From Acinetobacter rathckeae (GTDB taxonomy: Bacteria; Pseudomonadota; Gammaproteobacteria; Pseudomonadales; Moraxellaceae), in the NCBI RefSeq assembly GCF_015627125.1, contig NZ_VTDO01000004.1, positions 186,001 through 250,000 on the forward strand: a DNA stretch of 64,000 bases, in the 5' to 3' direction. This document shows positions 36,986 through 47,034 of the stretch, in pieces. The translations under genes were made by a program, and so were the position numbers. Position 1 is the stretch's first letter, and every line of letters begins with the position of its first letter. A model generated the notes under the pieces. It saw only the letters and a program-made list of their open reading frames with translations, was not told the origin of the DNA and did not search any database.

Positions 36986-38314
36986 ATGACTGATTTAATT
37001 ACACGGGTACAACGCTTACCTGTAGGTAAGTTTCATTACACTTTATTATGGGTGGTGGGTTTGGGGTGGATGTTTGATGCTATGGATACGGGCATCATTG
37101 CATTTATTTTACCAACGCTCATTAAAGATTGGCATTTGAGCCCTGCACAAAGTGGACTTATTGTCAGTATAAGCTTTGTGGGTATGGCTTTGGGTGCCAT
37201 TTTTTCAGGGGGTCTGGCAGACCGATTCGGTCGTAAAGTGATGTTTATGGTCACTTTAGCCATTTATAGTATTGCAACAGCGTGTTGTGCGTTCGCACCG
37301 AATTTAACCTGGCTGTTAGTATTTCGCTTTATGGTGGGTGTTGGTTTGGGTGGGCAATTACCTGTTGCTGTGTCACTGGTTAGTGAGTATATGCCTGCAC
37401 ATGTGCGTGGGCGATTTATTGTTTTGCTAGAAAGTTTTTGGGGCTTAGGTTGGCTTATTGCAGCACTGGTGTCTTATTTTCTTATTCCTAAACTGAGTTG
37501 GCATGTGGCCTTTTTAATTGGTGGCTTGCCATTATTTTATGTATGGGTGATTTGGAAGAAAATTCCAGAATCTATCCCGTATTTAATTCAACGGGGTGAC
37601 GTCCAAAAAGCCCATTTAATTGTGCAAAACTTAGAGCGTCAAGCAGGTGTTAAGGTCATACAAGAGGCAGTAATGCCTAGTGTTCGCCCACATCAAAAAA
37701 TGAGCTTTAAACAGTTGTGGTCAAAAACTTTTTTACGCTCAACCATCATGTTATGGCTGATTTGGTTTGGGGTTGTATTTTCCTATTACGGTATTTTTAC
37801 ATGGCTACCGAGCTTGTTGGTGAAGCAAGGTTTTGACATTGTAAAATCGTTTGAATACGTTTTATTTATGATTTTAGCACAGCTTCCAGGCTATGCTGTG
37901 GCAGCGTGGTTGGTTGATAAGCTTGGGCGTAAAGCCACGCTGTCTGGTCTAATAGGATTGTGTGCAGTGTGTGCAGTGTGTGCAGTGTGTGCTTATTTCT
38001 TTGGCCAAGCACAAAGTAACCAAGAGATTATACTTTGGGGCTGTTTAATGTCATTCTTTAACCTTGGTGCATGGGGCGTTTTATATACTTATACACCAGA
38101 GCAATATCCAACCCATATACGTGCATTTGGTGCAGGGTGGGCGGCAGCTATGGGGCGTATTGGTGGTATTTTAGCCCCGATGGTTGTCACCCAAATGATG
38201 ACTTTTGAGCACGCTTTTCAGCATGTATTTATGATGTTTACTGCAGTGATGCTTGCTGTTGCAGTGACTGTTGTGGTGTTAGGAAAAGAAACAAATGGTC
38301 AGCCACTCAAATAG
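36986..38314 (+). CDS. MFS transporter, NiaP-like (metabolite:H+ symporter)
   Basis: This 442-residue, 12-helix major-facilitator protein is of the sugar/aromatic-acid symporter type. The N-terminal LGWMFDAMDTGIIAFILPTL and loop 2-3 motif GGLADRFGRKVMF fit the NiaP nicotinate group known from Acinetobacter, though the substrate is not proven here. An in-frame 9-bp tandem repeat (TGTGCAGTG three times, 37961-37987, plus five bases) encodes Cys-Ala-Val repeats inside a predicted helix. It is preceded by CAGGAG. Confidence 0.82.
   Translation: MTDLITRVQRLPVGKFHYTLLWVVGLGWMFDAMDTGIIAFILPTLIKDWHLSPAQSGLIVSISFVGMALGAIFSGGLADRFGRKVMFMVTLAIYSIATACCAFAPNLTWLLVFRFMVGVGLGGQLPVAVSLVSEYMPAHVRGRFIVLLESFWGLGWLIAALVSYFLIPKLSWHVAFLIGGLPLFYVWVIWKKIPESIPYLIQRGDVQKAHLIVQNLERQAGVKVIQEAVMPSVRPHQKMSFKQLWSKTFLRSTIMLWLIWFGVVFSYYGIFTWLPSLLVKQGFDIVKSFEYVLFMILAQLPGYAVAAWLVDKLGRKATLSGLIGLCAVCAVCAVCAYFFGQAQSNQEIILWGCLMSFFNLGAWGVLYTYTPEQYPTHIRAFGAGWAAAMGRIGGILAPMVVTQMMTFEHAFQHVFMMFTAVMLAVAVTVVVLGKETNGQPLK
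37961..37992 (+). repeat. Short in-frame tandem repeat inside the MFS gene
   Basis: Three perfect copies of TGTGCAGTG and a five-base partial fourth encode CAV-CAV-CAV-C within a transmembrane helix. The unit is a multiple of three, so copy changes would lengthen or shorten the helix without a frameshift. Confidence 0.9.
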
Positions 38315-38408
38315 TGGTGCTGATTGTTTTGTATCTAAATACTGAAGTTTATGTGAGATTGAATTATAATCAATCATACCTAACTGATTAAAGTATTTAT
38401 ATTATTGC

Positions 38409-39611
38409 ATGGAAACCACGTCATCTGCCCACTTATCACCTTTTCAACTCAATAAACGCATACTTTCTGTTGTGATGTTTACCTTTATGGCGTACTTGTC
38501 CATTGGCTTGCCTTTGGCAGTACTGCCACAATTGGTACATAAACAGCTTGGGTTTAGTTCGTTTGTTGCAGGTCTTGTGATTAGTATGCAGTATGTGGCG
38601 ACTTTAGGGTTTAGACCTAAAGCTGGCCAGTTGGCTGACTCACTTGGTGCTCGAACAGTGGTGCTGATTGGTTTGGCATGCTGTGCCATGAGTGGCGTGT
38701 TTGGTATTTTGGCCATTTTGTTTTTGTCGAATCCAAGCGTAAGTATTGTCCTACTCATTTGTAGCCGTTTATTTTTGGGTACAGGTGAAAGTTTTACCAG
38801 CACAGGGGCAACCTTGTGGGGCATGAACTTAGTCGACCGTAGTGAAACATCCCGTGTGATTTCATGGAATGGTGTGGCAACGTATTCTGCAATGGCCTTT
38901 GGTGCACCACTCGGGGTATTTTTAGATGCAAAAATTCCGTTGTATGGCTTTGCGATATTCACCTTACTCATTTCGAGTATTGGTTTGGTCTTGGCTTACC
39001 GTAAACCAAAAATTAAAGTCAAAGTAGATACTAAAATTGCCTTTTTAAAAGTGGCATCTCGAGTGTGGATATTTGGTGTCGCCTTGGCACTCGGTACAGT
39101 TGGCTTTGGGGTGCTTTCTACTTTTATTACCCTTTATTTTGCTGAACAGCATTGGCCAAATCCTGCGTATGCTTTGAGTATTTTTGGTGCAGGTTTTGTG
39201 ATTATTCGTCTTATTTTTGGCAAAATGATTCCAAAGTTTGGTGGTATTAAAGTCTGTCTGGTGTCTTTTGTAGTAGAAGCACTCGGCCTATTTTTAATTT
39301 GGGGCGGTGAGCATATTGGCATTATTTATACAGGTGCATTTTTAGTTGGTGCAGGTTTTTCTTTGGTGTTTCCATCTTTAGGGGTCGAGGCGGTCAAGCA
39401 AGTCGAAGCTAAAAATAGAGGTTCAGCACTTGGGGTTTATAATGCCTTTTTAGATATTGCCCTCATGTTTATTGGGCCCATGGCAGGTTTACTGATTCCT
39501 TTAATTGGTATACGAGATGTGTATGGCCTTGCAGGCGTGATTACAGTCTTTGCTGTACTGCTCATGGCGTACCTATTATATAGGGCGAAACACCTGCAAA
39601 AAGCAGTATAA
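38409..39611 (+). CDS. MFS transporter (YhhS-like)
   Basis: This 400-residue, 12-helix protein has SIGLPLAVLPQLVHKQLGFSSFVAGLVISMQYVATLGFRPKAGQLADSLGART, typical of the YhhS/YfcJ efflux subgroup. SRLFLGTGESFTSTGATLWGM and GAPLGVFLDAKIPLYGF follow. The substrate is unknown. It has no obvious Shine-Dalgarno, and about 94 bp separate it from the preceding transporter. Confidence 0.85.
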   Translation: METTSSAHLSPFQLNKRILSVVMFTFMAYLSIGLPLAVLPQLVHKQLGFSSFVAGLVISMQYVATLGFRPKAGQLADSLGARTVVLIGLACCAMSGVFGILAILFLSNPSVSIVLLICSRLFLGTGESFTSTGATLWGMNLVDRSETSRVISWNGVATYSAMAFGAPLGVFLDAKIPLYGFAIFTLLISSIGLVLAYRKPKIKVKVDTKIAFLKVASRVWIFGVALALGTVGFGVLSTFITLYFAEQHWPNPAYALSIFGAGFVIIRLIFGKMIPKFGGIKVCLVSFVVEALGLFLIWGGEHIGIIYTGAFLVGAGFSLVFPSLGVEAVKQVEAKNRGSALGVYNAFLDIALMFIGPMAGLLIPLIGIRDVYGLAGVITVFAVLLMAYLLYRAKHLQKAV

Positions 39612-39722
39612 CTGCACATAAAATCGATAAAAATTGACGACAATAGAACAAATACTTGATCGCTTGCATCGCACGGTCTAGCATAGGCTCAGATTAAAAG
39701 TAATATACTGGCTGTTGTCCTT

Positions 39723-41942
39723 ATGTCTAACCTTCATCAGCATGCAACTGAAAACCGTTCAGTTGCTGAGTTTACCGAACAAGCCTATTTAAATTACGCC
39801 ATGTACGTGATTATGGATCGTGCATTGCCACATATTAGTGATGGGCTTAAGCCTGTGCAACGCCGTATTGTATATGCGATGAGTGAGCTTGGGTTAAAAA
39901 ACAGTGGTAAGCCTAAGAAATCTGCACGTACAGTGGGTGATGTATTAGGTAAGTATCACCCACATGGCGACTCGGCGTGTTATGAAGCGATGGTGCTGAT
40001 GGCACAGCCTTTTAGTTATCGTTATCCGTTTGTAGAAGGGCAAGGCAACTGGGGTTCACCAGATGACCCAAAATCATTTGCGGCCATGCGTTATACCGAA
40101 GCCAAACTTTCACAGTACAGTGAATTATTACTCTCTGAATTAGGGCAAGGTACGTGTGAGTGGCAAGATAATTTTGATGGTTCAATGAAAGAACCCATTA
40201 ATTTACCTGCTCGTGTGCCCAATATTTTGCTTAATGGTACAACAGGCATTGCGGTGGGTATGGCAACCGATGTGCCACCACATAACTTGCGTGAAGTGAT
40301 TAAAGGGACCATTGCTTTAATCCGTAACCCAAATTTAACAGATACCAAAATTGCTGAGTATATTCCAGGCCCAGATTTGCCCACCCATGCTGAAATTATT
40401 ACGCCAAAAGAAGAGCTCTTAAAAATACAAAGCACAGGGCGTGGTAGCTACCGTATGCGTGCCACATACACACTTGAAAAAAATGAAATTGTCATTGCAC
40501 AACTGCCATATCAAGTGTCTGGTTCAAAAGTGATTACTCAGATTGCTGACCAAATGCAGGGTAAGAAGTTACCATGGGTGTCCGATATTCGAGATGAGTC
40601 TGACCATAAAAACCCAACCCGTATAGTCATTGTGTTGCGTTCAAACCGTGTAGATGCAGACATGGTTATGAGCCATTTATTTGCTACGACTGACTTAGAA
40701 AGTAGCTATCGTGTTAACTTAAACATGATTGGGGCAGATGGTCGCCCACAAGTGAAATCTATTCGCCAAATTTTACTTGAGTGGATAGAAATACGAAAAA
40801 ATACCGTGACACGCCGTTTACAGTATCATTTAAATAAAATTGAAAAACGCTTACACATTTTAGCAGGGCTTTTGATTGCTTATTTAGACATAGACACGGT
40901 CATCAAAATTATTCGTGAAGAAGACAAGCCAAAACCTGTACTGATGGCACACTTTAATTTAGATGAAATTCAAGCGGAAGCCATTTTAGAGCTGAAACTG
41001 CGCCATTTGGCCAAGCTAGAAGAAATGGAAATTCGACAAGAGCAAGATGAATTGTCTGCACGAGCAGCTATTATTCGTGAGCAATTAGAAAACCCTGAGT
41101 CACTTAAAAATCTTATTATTGATGAGTTGAAAACTGATGCGAAAAAATTTGGTGATGATCGTCGATCGCCAATCGTGACCCGTGCCGATGCAGTACAGTT
41201 AAAAGAACAAGACTTTATTCCTGCGGAAGCCGTCACCGTGGTATTGTCGCAAGCAGGTTGGATACGGTCTGCCAAAGGTGCAGATGTTGACGCAGAAAAA
41301 CTAAATTATAGAGCAGGTGATCAATATTTAAGTCACGCCTCTGGAAAAAGTAATCAAAAAGTTTATGTGCTTGATGATACAGGTCGTAGCTATGCTTTAA
41401 ATATTTCTACACTGCCTTCGGCAAGAGGTTTGGGTGAGCCATTAACATCTCGTTTGTCACCTGCGCAAGGGGTGCGTTTTAAACAACTTCTGATTGCAGA
41501 CGATGAACAAGCCCTCACAGTACTCAGCTCGGCAGGATTTGGCTTTAATACCAAAGCACAGGCCTTAGATACCAATGCGAAAGCAGGAAAAGCATTTTTA
41601 ACATTGCCTGAAAATGCTGAAATTTTTCCGCTTCAAGTGGTGCAACAGCAGACCCATTTGGCACTTTTAAGTTCTGCAGGGCGTTTATTGGTGGTCGATT
41701 TAGCAGAATTGCCAATGCTAAATAAAGGCAAAGGCAATAAGTTAATGGCTTTAGATGTGCAAGATACCATTGTTGCAGCACAGCTTCTAGCATTGTCAGA
41801 CACGCTAGAAGTCACCGCAGGACAGCAAAAACTGAAACTAAAAGGTGACGACTTACAGAAATATGTTGCCAAGCGTGCAAGTAAAGGCCATATTTTACCA
41901 AGAGGCTACCAAAAAGCACATCAGTTATTTTGTTTAGCCTGA
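39723..41942 (+). CDS. parC: DNA topoisomerase IV subunit A
   Basis: This 739-residue type IIA topoisomerase subunit decatenates daughter chromosomes with ParE. The catalytic Tyr is residue 124 (AAMRYTEAK). The quinolone region [12 protein letters not shown] has Ser84 and Glu88, the positions changed in resistant Acinetobacter, and both are wild type here. A coiled-coil and the reduced C-terminal beta-pinwheel (about 490-739) follow. The genomic context is unrelated to parE. No Shine-Dalgarno is visible. Confidence 0.96.
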   Translation: MSNLHQHATENRSVAEFTEQAYLNYAMYVIMDRALPHISDGLKPVQRRIVYAMSELGLKNSGKPKKSARTVGDVLGKYHPHGDSACYEAMVLMAQPFSYRYPFVEGQGNWGSPDDPKSFAAMRYTEAKLSQYSELLLSELGQGTCEWQDNFDGSMKEPINLPARVPNILLNGTTGIAVGMATDVPPHNLREVIKGTIALIRNPNLTDTKIAEYIPGPDLPTHAEIITPKEELLKIQSTGRGSYRMRATYTLEKNEIVIAQLPYQVSGSKVITQIADQMQGKKLPWVSDIRDESDHKNPTRIVIVLRSNRVDADMVMSHLFATTDLESSYRVNLNMIGADGRPQVKSIRQILLEWIEIRKNTVTRRLQYHLNKIEKRLHILAGLLIAYLDIDTVIKIIREEDKPKPVLMAHFNLDEIQAEAILELKLRHLAKLEEMEIRQEQDELSARAAIIREQLENPESLKNLIIDELKTDAKKFGDDRRSPIVTRADAVQLKEQDFIPAEAVTVVLSQAGWIRSAKGADVDAEKLNYRAGDQYLSHASGKSNQKVYVLDDTGRSYALNISTLPSARGLGEPLTSRLSPAQGVRFKQLLIADDEQALTVLSSAGFGFNTKAQALDTNAKAGKAFLTLPENAEIFPLQVVQQQTHLALLSSAGRLLVVDLAELPMLNKGKGNKLMALDVQDTIVAAQLLALSDTLEVTAGQQKLKLKGDDLQKYVAKRASKGHILPRGYQKAHQLFCLA

Positions 41943-42030
41943 AGCTAAGCTACGGTAGTAAAAAATAAGCACATGAAGCATAAATTGTCAGACAGCAACA
42001 TACGTATTTGGAATTGAAGTGAGCAGAATT

Positions 42031-43701
42031 ATGGAAAAGAGATGGTTTAGTGAGTTGGAAAAGACAGGGATCCAAAATGAGATTAACTTGCCTCCAGAAA
42101 ATACTTCATTGCTCGATCTTTTCGAAAGTAGCTTTCAAAAATACGGTTCACGACAAGCTTTTATCTTTATGGATAAAGCCATTTCTTATACAGAATTAGA
42201 AGAGGAAAGCCGTAAATTTGCCTGTTATCTGCAAGGTATTGGTCTGAAACAAGGCGATCGTGTTGCGATTATGATGCCGAACGTTTTGCAATACCCTGTG
42301 GTAAGCTTAGGTGTATTGCGTGCAGGCTGTGTATTGGTCAATGTTAATCCACTCTATACAGCACGTGAGTTAGAACATCAGCTGAATGATGCAGATGTAG
42401 ATACTTTGGTAATTATTGAAAACTTTGCTTCTGTATACGAAAAAATTATTGGTAAAACACCTGTTAAACATGTGGTGGTTGCCACAGTTGGCGATATGCT
42501 AGGCTTTGTTAAAGGCAATGTAGTGAACTTTGTTTTACGTAAAATACGTAAGCAAATTCCAAAATGGAATATTCCAGGAGCTGTTTCATTTAATGATGCA
42601 CAGAGCCAATTTAATCCAAGCCAATATAAACGCCCATCGTTAAATTTAGCCGATACTGCTTTATTACAGTATACGGGGGGTACTACGGGTGTATCGAAAG
42701 GGGCAGAGTTAACACACCGCAACCTTGTGGCCAATATGCTACAAATTCGCAACCTATTTGACAGCAAGTTTAGAACACTGCCACATGTCGAATACCGTTT
42801 CTTAGCCGCTTTGCCGTTGTATCATATTTTTGCTTTCACCTTATGTGAGCTTTATGCACTGTGCCAAGGTGCAACCAATCTGTTGATACCTAATCCGCGC
42901 GATTTACCTGCTTTGGTGAAAGAAATTGGTAAATTTAAGCCTACGCTCTTTCCTGCAGTGAATACCTTGTTTAATGCGCTGATTCATAATGAAGAATTTA
43001 AGCAACTTGACCATAGCCAAATGCAAATTGCTGTTGGTGGTGGTATGCCAGTACTGCCTGCAACGGCAGCTGCATGGAAAAAATACACAGGTATTATTAT
43101 TCATGAAGGCTATGGCTTATCTGAAACTTCGCCAGCCGTGGTATTTAATCCACCAATATCTGAAGAATTTACGGGCACGATTGGTATTCCGTTACCAACC
43201 ACAGACGTTGCATTGTTAGATGATGATGGCAAAGAAGTACCTTTAGGTGAACAGGGGGAAATTTCAATTAAAGGCCCTCAAGTCATGAAGGGCTATTGGA
43301 AACGTCCTGATGAAACAGAGCAAGTCATGACAAAAGATGGCTTTTTCCGTACAGGTGATATTGGTGTCATGGATGAAAAAGGCTACATTAAAATTGTAGA
43401 CCGTAAAAAAGACATGATTTTGGTGTCAGGTTTTAACGTGTACCCAAATGAAATTGAAGAAGTGGTTTCGCATCACCCGAAAGTGTTAGAAGTGGCTGTG
43501 ATTGGTGTGCCTGATGAGAAATCAGGTGAAGCACCAAAATTATTTGTGGTGAAAAAAGATCCATCCCTCACCACAGAAGAAATTTTGGCCTATGCAAAAA
43601 GTAATTTAACAGGCTACAAACGCCCACGTTATGTCGAATTTATAGATGAACTGCCAAAGTCACCTGTAGGTAAGATTTTGCGTAAAGAGCTTAGAAAATA
43701 A
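42031..43701 (+). CDS. fadD: Long-chain fatty-acid--CoA ligase
   Basis: This 556-residue ANL-superfamily enzyme activates fatty acids for beta-oxidation. It has the AMP motif YTGGTTGVSKGAELTHRN, YGLSETSP, TGDIGVMDEKGYIKIVDRKKDMILVSGFNVYPNEIEEV and the catalytic Lys in SPVGKILRKELR. The length and the membrane-loop sequence fit FadD. The ATG at 42031 is chosen, and an in-frame GTG at 42019 is possible. A terminator follows 9 bp after the stop. Confidence 0.92.
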   Translation: MEKRWFSELEKTGIQNEINLPPENTSLLDLFESSFQKYGSRQAFIFMDKAISYTELEEESRKFACYLQGIGLKQGDRVAIMMPNVLQYPVVSLGVLRAGCVLVNVNPLYTARELEHQLNDADVDTLVIIENFASVYEKIIGKTPVKHVVVATVGDMLGFVKGNVVNFVLRKIRKQIPKWNIPGAVSFNDAQSQFNPSQYKRPSLNLADTALLQYTGGTTGVSKGAELTHRNLVANMLQIRNLFDSKFRTLPHVEYRFLAALPLYHIFAFTLCELYALCQGATNLLIPNPRDLPALVKEIGKFKPTLFPAVNTLFNALIHNEEFKQLDHSQMQIAVGGGMPVLPATAAAWKKYTGIIIHEGYGLSETSPAVVFNPPISEEFTGTIGIPLPTTDVALLDDDGKEVPLGEQGEISIKGPQVMKGYWKRPDETEQVMTKDGFFRTGDIGVMDEKGYIKIVDRKKDMILVSGFNVYPNEIEEVVSHHPKVLEVAVIGVPDEKSGEAPKLFVVKKDPSLTTEEILAYAKSNLTGYKRPRYVEFIDELPKSPVGKILRKELRK

Positions 43702-43709
43702 AGCCCGAT

Positions 43710-43740
43710 AAAAAAGACCGATATCTTCGGTCTTTTTTTA
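43710..43740. terminator. Bidirectional terminator after fadD
   Basis: A 12-bp stem (43710-43721 with 43727-43738) has a 5-nt loop, a T tail on the plus strand and an A/T-rich base giving Ts on the minus strand. The stop codon of the convergent gene lies in its tail. Confidence 0.85.
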
Positions 43741-44124
43741 TGGTTGACTATTTTGCATGAGCTGGTCTAGGCGAGGGCGAGCAAAATGTATAATGACCAT
43801 AAAGCTGATCATCGTACCTGCTTGCATTTTAAATGGTGTCATTGCAAATGTACCATAACTAAAAAAGTTATCTAACAGGCAATATAAAAGGACCACGATC
43901 ATACACAGCAGTAGCGGCAAGCGTTTGATTCCTACCGCAATCAATGCAATGGTCAGTACCACAAAGGTTGCCACTGTAGATTGCCAATTTAGATTGGCAC
44001 AAATGACACTAATTAAAAAAGCCATAATAGGTAAGACAATATATAAAATACGATCTAATTTTTTCTGAGCGTTACTGTGCTGTGCTAAGGCAATGAGTAA
44101 CTCATCTTGATCTTGTTTAGACAT
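43738..44124 (-). CDS. Small membrane protein of unknown function
   Basis: This 128-residue protein has a charged N-terminal 25 residues and three to four hydrophobic segments (about 26-43, 48-64, 67-86 and 96-115), with an RPRLDQLMQNSQP tail. No family is recognised. It is divergent from the MAPEG gene and convergent with fadD. Confidence 0.65.
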   Translation of the reverse strand: MSKQDQDELLIALAQHSNAQKKLDRILYIVLPIMAFLISVICANLNWQSTVATFVVLTIALIAVGIKRLPLLLCMIVVLLYCLLDNFFSYGTFAMTPFKMQAGTMISFMVIIHFARPRLDQLMQNSQP

Positions 44125-44225
44125 ATCTTCCCTATATACAAATTGCTATATTTAACCGAAAAAATCATCAAAAAGCCATGATATGATAGCCAACAATAGA
44201 TAAATTTCATCGAGATGACAATACA

Positions 44226-44636
44226 ATGATTATGCAAAGCATCAGTACAGTGGCTTATATTATTCTGATTGCTTGTTTACTGCCATACGTATTTACAGTC
44301 ATTGCAAAAGTTGTGGGTGGTTTTAAATTTAAAGACAATTTGAACCCTAGAGATTTTCTTGCAAAAACCACAGGCCTCGCTGCTCGAGCAGATGCAGTCC
44401 AAAAAAATAGCTTTGAAAGTTTACCGTTATTTATTGCTGCCGTATTAATGGCAGAGTATATGGTTGTAAACCAATATTTTATTTATAAATTAGGTTCGAT
44501 GTATATTGTTCTGCGAATAATTTACGGAATTTGCTATTTGGCAAACTGGAGTAAACTACGCACCATCGTATGGTTTCTTTCTATGGCATGTCCAATTTTA
44601 CTGTTGATTTTAGTGATTCGGTTAAACTCAGTGTGA
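44226..44636 (+). CDS. MAPEG-family membrane protein
   Basis: This 136-residue, four-helix protein has the MAPEG layout. The conserved loop NPRDFLAKTTGLAARADAVQKNSFESLPLFIAAVLMAE carries the Arg/Asn/Glu residues that bind glutathione in microsomal relatives. The second half is YIVLRIIYGICYLANWSKLRTIVWFLS. Bacterial members are mostly uncharacterised. Confidence 0.85.
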   Translation: MIMQSISTVAYIILIACLLPYVFTVIAKVVGGFKFKDNLNPRDFLAKTTGLAARADAVQKNSFESLPLFIAAVLMAEYMVVNQYFIYKLGSMYIVLRIIYGICYLANWSKLRTIVWFLSMACPILLLILVIRLNSV

Positions 44637-44793
44637 TGGTTTTGACAGAATTCATAACGACTTTTGTCAATATAGTGTCATATCATGTCGTTAAGATATG
44701 TTCAGGTACAGAAAAAACTAGATTTATCAGCTATAGTATGGCGAAGAGCTACGTCATACGATTGCAATACCCTATGAATGTTTGAAAAAGCAG

Positions 44794-44822
44794 TTAAAAA
44801 TCATGGTGGTAAAATGTATAAT
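44794..44822 (+). promoter_or_regulatory. Candidate ppa promoter
   Basis: TTAAAA (44794-44799) and a perfect TATAAT (44817-44822), preceded directly by TG, are 17 bp apart, about 40 bp before the ppa ATG. Confidence 0.5.
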
Positions 44823-44862
44823 TTATGACGTAATCCGTTTGACTGTCATATAGAGTATTGAA

Positions 44863-45387
44863 ATGAGCTATAACAATATCCCTGCAGGTAAAGATGCACC
44901 AAATGATATTTATGTCATTATTGAAATTCCTGCAAATGCAGCACCAATTAAATATGAAATTGATAAAGATTCAGATGCTTTATTTGTAGACCGTTTTATG
45001 GGTACAGCAATGTTCTACCCAGCAAACTACGGCTATGTACCAAATACTTTGTCTGAAGATGGCGACCCGCTTGATGTATTGGTTGTGACACCACACCCAG
45101 TTGCACCAGGTTCTGTCATTCGTTGCCGTCCTGTTGGTAAATTAAAAATGGAAGATGACGGTGGTATTGATGCAAAACTGATTGCTGTACCACACGAAAA
45201 ACTTTCACCTTTGTACAAAGATGTACAAGAGTACACGGATTTACCTCAGTTACTGCTGAACCAAATTGAACACTTCTTTGCACACTACAAAGATTTAGAG
45301 CCTGGTAAGTGGGTTAAGATCTCTGGCTGGGAAGGTGCTGATGTTGCTAAAGCTGAAGTACTTAAAGCCATTGAAGCGGCTAAATAA
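44863..45387 (+). CDS. ppa: Inorganic pyrophosphatase
   Basis: This 174-residue family I soluble pyrophosphatase hydrolyses PPi from biosynthetic reactions. Active-site residues are in [30 protein letters not shown] and the signature [10 protein letters not shown] (three metal-binding Asp). The C-terminal [21 protein letters not shown] is typical of the proteobacterial hexameric enzyme. It is monocistronic, with its own promoter and terminator. Confidence 0.97.
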   Translation: MSYNNIPAGKDAPNDIYVIIEIPANAAPIKYEIDKDSDALFVDRFMGTAMFYPANYGYVPNTLSEDGDPLDVLVVTPHPVAPGSVIRCRPVGKLKMEDDGGIDAKLIAVPHEKLSPLYKDVQEYTDLPQLLLNQIEHFFAHYKDLEPGKWVKISGWEGADVAKAEVLKAIEAAK

Positions 45388-45396
45388 TTTTAGTCC

Positions 45397-45430
45397 AAAA
45401 AAAACCTACACATTGTGTAGGTTTTTTTTT
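45397..45430. terminator. Bidirectional terminator after ppa
   Basis: The palindrome ACCTACACATTGTGTAGGT is framed by eight As and nine Ts, between the convergent ppa and porin genes. Confidence 0.88.
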
Positions 45431-45454
45431 GCTTAAATATAACGTGATTCTAGA

Positions 45455-46729
45455 TTAGAAGTTCACAGTGTATTCAATGAAGCCACGCCAATCGCTTGCA
45501 TTACCTGCATAAGATTTGTACGCATCGTTTGCACGGTAAGTTGAGTTACGTAACTTAATGCTCAAGCCTTTTGCAAAACCACTTTGAACTGTGTATTTAA
45601 CTTGGTTAAAGATTTCGTGCTCAGTGCCTTTTTTGCTTTGGCCATCAACTTTAATGTTCCAACCGTATAGGTAGGCAGTTGTCCAAGATAAACCAGGTAC
45701 GCCGAACTGACCTAAATCGACTGAGTACATCGCTTGCATAGATTTTTCGCTATTGCCGTTGTAGTCAGAGAAGTATGAGTTAGGTAAAGCAAATGTTGCA
45801 CCACCATCGCCAGCAACGCCGTAGTCGTAGCCTACGTTACCACTGCTTTGTTGGTACGTTAACATACCAGTATGTGGGCCTTGGTTATAAGTTGCAGATG
45901 TTGCCCAAAAGTTGTTCTTTTTGGTCGTATCTTTAGCACCAGTTGGGTAAGATAAAGCACTGTAGATGCCAGCATCATATTTGGTATGGTAGCCACTTGC
46001 ATCGAGTGTTAACGATGCATTGTTTGCTAAAGCCATTTTATAGTTTAAGTTTAAGAAGTTACGCTCTAAAGCATCTTCAAGTTTTGAACCAAAGTATGAA
46101 CCACTTAATGCATCTGTGAATTTATAGCTTGCACCCCAAACGTCAGCACGTTTTAAGTGGTTACCATCGCTTGAAATTTGGTTTACGTCTTGGTCTTTTG
46201 TGAAGTGACCATAGGTTAATTCAAGGTTTTTAATTTCACGGCTTGTTACTAATGTACCTGTGAAATATTCAGGGGTTAAGCGGTAGTCGCTACTTGCAAG
46301 TACAGGAAGTTGTAAGTATTGCGTACCATACACAACGGTTGTGTTTGAAACACGTGCTTTAATGTTTGCACCACCACGTGTCCATTGGTCACTTTTTTGG
46401 CCATTTGCATAAAGCATTTGGTTGCCAGCTTTGTTATTTTCGCCTAGTTTAAAAGAGAAGTCACCAATTAAGCCTGCACCAAAGCCTACAAGACCTTGGG
46501 TATAGCCAGAGTCTACTTTAACAATTGCAGTTTGGCCCCATGAATTTGTGTCTGCACGTCCACCTGTTCTGTCGCGGTAGATCCAGCCATTACGAAATAG
46601 AATAGATCCTTTTTCATCTTCAACAAAGCCTTTTGCTTCACTTTGTTCGCTAGCATGTACTGTTGCAGTTGAAAGTATTGCCGCGTTTACAACCAATGCA
46701 AGTGCGAGTTTTTTGTGTATTTTTGGCAT
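45455..46729 (-). CDS. OprD-family outer-membrane porin
   Basis: This 424-residue protein has a 26-residue signal peptide (TVHA-SE), the OprD-family start KGFVEDEKGSILFRNGWIYRDR, barrel strands throughout and a C-terminal aromatic residue (EYTVNF). OprD-type porins take up basic amino acids or small carboxylates. The specific substrate is not readable from the sequence. GGGGAT upstream is the ribosome site. Confidence 0.9.
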   Translation of the reverse strand: MPKIHKKLALALVVNAAILSTATVHASEQSEAKGFVEDEKGSILFRNGWIYRDRTGGRADTNSWGQTAIVKVDSGYTQGLVGFGAGLIGDFSFKLGENNKAGNQMLYANGQKSDQWTRGGANIKARVSNTTVVYGTQYLQLPVLASSDYRLTPEYFTGTLVTSREIKNLELTYGHFTKDQDVNQISSDGNHLKRADVWGASYKFTDALSGSYFGSKLEDALERNFLNLNYKMALANNASLTLDASGYHTKYDAGIYSALSYPTGAKDTTKKNNFWATSATYNQGPHTGMLTYQQSSGNVGYDYGVAGDGGATFALPNSYFSDYNGNSEKSMQAMYSVDLGQFGVPGLSWTTAYLYGWNIKVDGQSKKGTEHEIFNQVKYTVQSGFAKGLSIKLRNSTYRANDAYKSYAGNASDWRGFIEYTVNF

Positions 46730-47034
46730 TTATATCCCCGAAGGTGGACTGTAGTTCTGAGCTAATCGAAACACAGTAAGGTAACAGAAAGACTAAACAA
46801 TTTATAACAAAGAAAATCTCATTTACAAATTTATTTACCATATAAAGAAGTTAACCTAACAATTTGTCAGGTTTTTTTCAATATTTTTGGTAAAATAGTC
46901 ATCATTTTAATATTCAAGAATTATACCAACTTGTTTTATTTTGCAATAAAAATGTAATTTTTTTTAAATACTTGTGTTGTTGGTGCGGTCTTTGTTATTT
47001 TTGTCATGTGGTTAAACTATAGAAGGGTGTCAAC
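46730..47034. other. Divergent promoter region between two porin genes
   Basis: These 305 bp are very AT-rich, with T tracts. On the plus strand AACCTAACA (46853-46861) and TGTCAGGTT (46865-46873) form an imperfect hairpin followed by seven Ts, terminator-like although no gene precedes it on that strand. No frame was found. Confidence 0.4.

Noticed and set aside
38444..38971. 175-codon frame antisense to the YhhS-like transporter
   Set aside because: The plus strand encodes a complete MFS protein; the antisense frame has no domain or ribosome site and is a composition shadow.
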